Positions 3,887 to 5,038 of a stretch of 5,038 nucleotides of DNA are shown here, in pieces (the stretch's first letter is position 1; the number at the start of each line of letters is the position of its first letter). This DNA comes from an uncultured Dorea sp. GTDB lineage: Bacteria; Bacillota; Clostridia; Lachnospirales; Lachnospiraceae. Position numbers and translations under genes: made by a program. The stretch lies in NCBI GenBank assembly GCA_910587575.1, contig CAJULU010000103.1, positions 1 to 5,038 of the forward strand. Reading direction: 5' to 3'. The notes under the pieces were generated by a model that was not told where the DNA came from, did not search any database, and worked only from the letters and a program-made list of their open reading frames with translations.

Positions 3887-5038
3887 ATGAGAAATGAAAA
3901 AATAAGCTGGGCCAGTTTCTTCGGCACTGTGCTGACCATTGCACTGCCCATTGCATTACAGAATTTCCTGTCTACCACGGCAAGTATGGTAGATACCATT
4001 ATGATCGGCAGCCAGGGCGAACTGTCTGTAGCGGCGGTTGGAATCTGTTCCCAGATTACATCTCTGTTCTTTTCCTGCTACTTCGGGTTCGCAAGCGGCG
4101 GACTGCTGTTTTTCTCGCAGTATTGGGGTGCGCACAACGAGAAGGGAATCAACCAGACCTTTGGTCTTGCCCTTATCTGCATGTTTGCAGTGTCCCTGCT
4201 CTTTGGCGGAGCGGCGGTTGCCAATCCGGAGTTTATTCTGGGAATCTATACCGACAAGGTAAATATCATCGCCATCGGCGCTCCCTATATCCGGATTGTA
4301 GGATTCGCCTACCCCTTACAGGTAATTGCCCAGATTATCAGCTTCCTTATGCGTTCCACAGAACGGGTAAAACCGCCTCTGTTCAGTTCCGTTCTTGCGC
4401 TGATCACGAACTTTGTCTTGAACTGGATTCTGATCTACGGACGCTTTGGAGCGCCTCAGATGGGTGCGGCAGGTGCTGCAGTGGGCACATTGGTATCCGG
4501 TATGGTAAATGTGCTTGTGCTGTCTGTCTTTCTTTTAAGGGATAAGAAAACAGTTGTGCTGAGACTAAAAGACATGTTTTCCTGGCAGGGCGGTTTCCTT
4601 AAGGAATATCTGGGGAAATGTCTGCCCATCATCTTTAATGAACTGTTCTACGGAATCGGTCAGATGCTGATTAACATTGTAATCGGCCATCAGTCCGAGT
4701 CGGCCATCGCAGCGATGGCTGCATTCCGTGTACTGGAAGGATTCGTTTTCGCTTTCTTCGCCGGCCTTGCAGACGCTTCTTCCGTGGTAGTAGGAAAAGA
4801 AGTAGGTTCCGGCCATCTGATGAGCGGATATCAGTATATGAAAAAATTTGCCCTACTGTGCCCGGCAATTACGTTCTGCATCTGCCTGACGGGTCTGCTG
4901 CTGAACAGACCGATGCTTTCCCTGTTCGGCCTTGGTTCAGAGGCAATGTTTTTCGGTAAATATATGATACTGATCTATCTGGCTGCCGGAACCATCCGTA
5001 CCTGTAACTATATCATGAACTGCTGTTACCGGGCAGGA
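3887..5038 (+). CDS. MATE-family multidrug/Na+ (or H+) antiporter, C-terminus beyond the window
   Basis: An open frame of 384 codons from the ATG at 3887 to the last base with no stop. AAAGGAG (3873-3879) lies seven bases before the start. The protein is highly hydrophobic, with about ten membrane segments visible of the twelve usual for MATE proteins, which are about 440-460 aa long, so roughly the last 60-75 residues are missing. Typical MATE landmarks: the first helix with P21 and Q25-N26, MVDTIMIG with D36 (31-41), RSTERVKPPLFSS (156-168), NWILIYGRFGAPQMGAAGAAVGT split over 179-201, and the start of the second six-helix bundle with PIIFNELFYGIGQ (247-259). D36 and E252 sit where NorM-type transporters have their cation-coupling acids; that alignment is from memory. 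It should export cationic drugs or metabolites across the cytoplasmic membrane in exchange for Na+ or H+. The natural substrate is unknown. Confidence 0.93.
   Translation, partial: MRNEKISWASFFGTVLTIALPIALQNFLSTTASMVDTIMIGSQGELSVAAVGICSQITSLFFSCYFGFASGGLLFFSQYWGAHNEKGINQTFGLALICMFAVSLLFGGAAVANPEFILGIYTDKVNIIAIGAPYIRIVGFAYPLQVIAQIISFLMRSTERVKPPLFSSVLALITNFVLNWILIYGRFGAPQMGAAGAAVGTLVSGMVNVLVLSVFLLRDKKTVVLRLKDMFSWQGGFLKEYLGKCLPIIFNELFYGIGQMLINIVIGHQSESAIAAMAAFRVLEGFVFAFFAGLADASSVVVGKEVGSGHLMSGYQYMKKFALLCPAITFCICLTGLLLNRPMLSLFGLGSEAMFFGKYMILIYLAAGTIRTCNYIMNCCYRAG

Noticed and set aside
4038..4545. Two overlapping + strand frames inside the transporter region
   Set aside because: Both are out of frame within the MATE gene, which runs open from 3887 to the window end with clear family motifs.
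1..5038. CRISPR arrays, tRNA/rRNA genes, insertion sequences, phage attachment sites
   Set aside because: No regularly spaced direct repeats, tRNA-like cloverleaf, transposase reading frame or terminal repeats were seen on either strand.

Overview
The window looks like chromosomal DNA from a low-to-mid GC Gram-positive anaerobe, most likely a gut Clostridia of the Lachnospiraceae type. This is inferred from a DUF6273-type secreted protein with a PKTG-type sortase signal, purine-rich Shine-Dalgarno sites, TATAAT promoters and the mixed composition. No species can be named. All genes that I can support lie on the + strand.

Left block (1-715, AT-rich): the last 30 codons of a left-handed beta-helix sugar O-acetyltransferase (maltose/galactoside acetyltransferase type). 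Its TAA stop overlaps by one base the ATG of a complete 206-aa HAD-superfamily phosphatase of the phosphoglycolate phosphatase-like type. The two genes form a tight, probably translationally coupled pair.

Middle block (716-3620, GC-richer): a 115-bp intergenic region holds a good sigma-A promoter (TTGTAC, 17 bp, TATAAT), a 5'-UTR hairpin and a perfect 9-bp inverted repeat that encloses the -10 box. It drives an 807-aa surface protein made of a signal peptide, a DUF6273-like domain, a beta-sandwich-like domain, a second beta-rich region, four Cys/His repeat units, a Pro/Glu/Lys-rich spacer and an APKTG sorting signal with membrane anchor. Eighteen bases downstream is a 115-aa protein resembling the antibiotic biosynthesis monooxygenase (dimeric alpha+beta barrel) fold, probably in the same transcript.

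Right block (3621-5038): a 266-bp intergenic region holds three successive hairpins, the last an intrinsic terminator, and then a second promoter (TTGCAA, 16 bp, TATAAT), again enclosed by a perfect 9-bp inverted repeat. It precedes a MATE-family multidrug/Na+ antiporter gene that runs off the window after 384 codons.

I see no CRISPR array, tRNA, rRNA, insertion sequence or phage gene. The most unusual features are the two promoters enclosed by short perfect inverted repeats (candidate invertible promoters or operator pairs), the domain architecture of the surface protein, and the sharp composition change near 716-830. No clearly new multi-gene system is evident.
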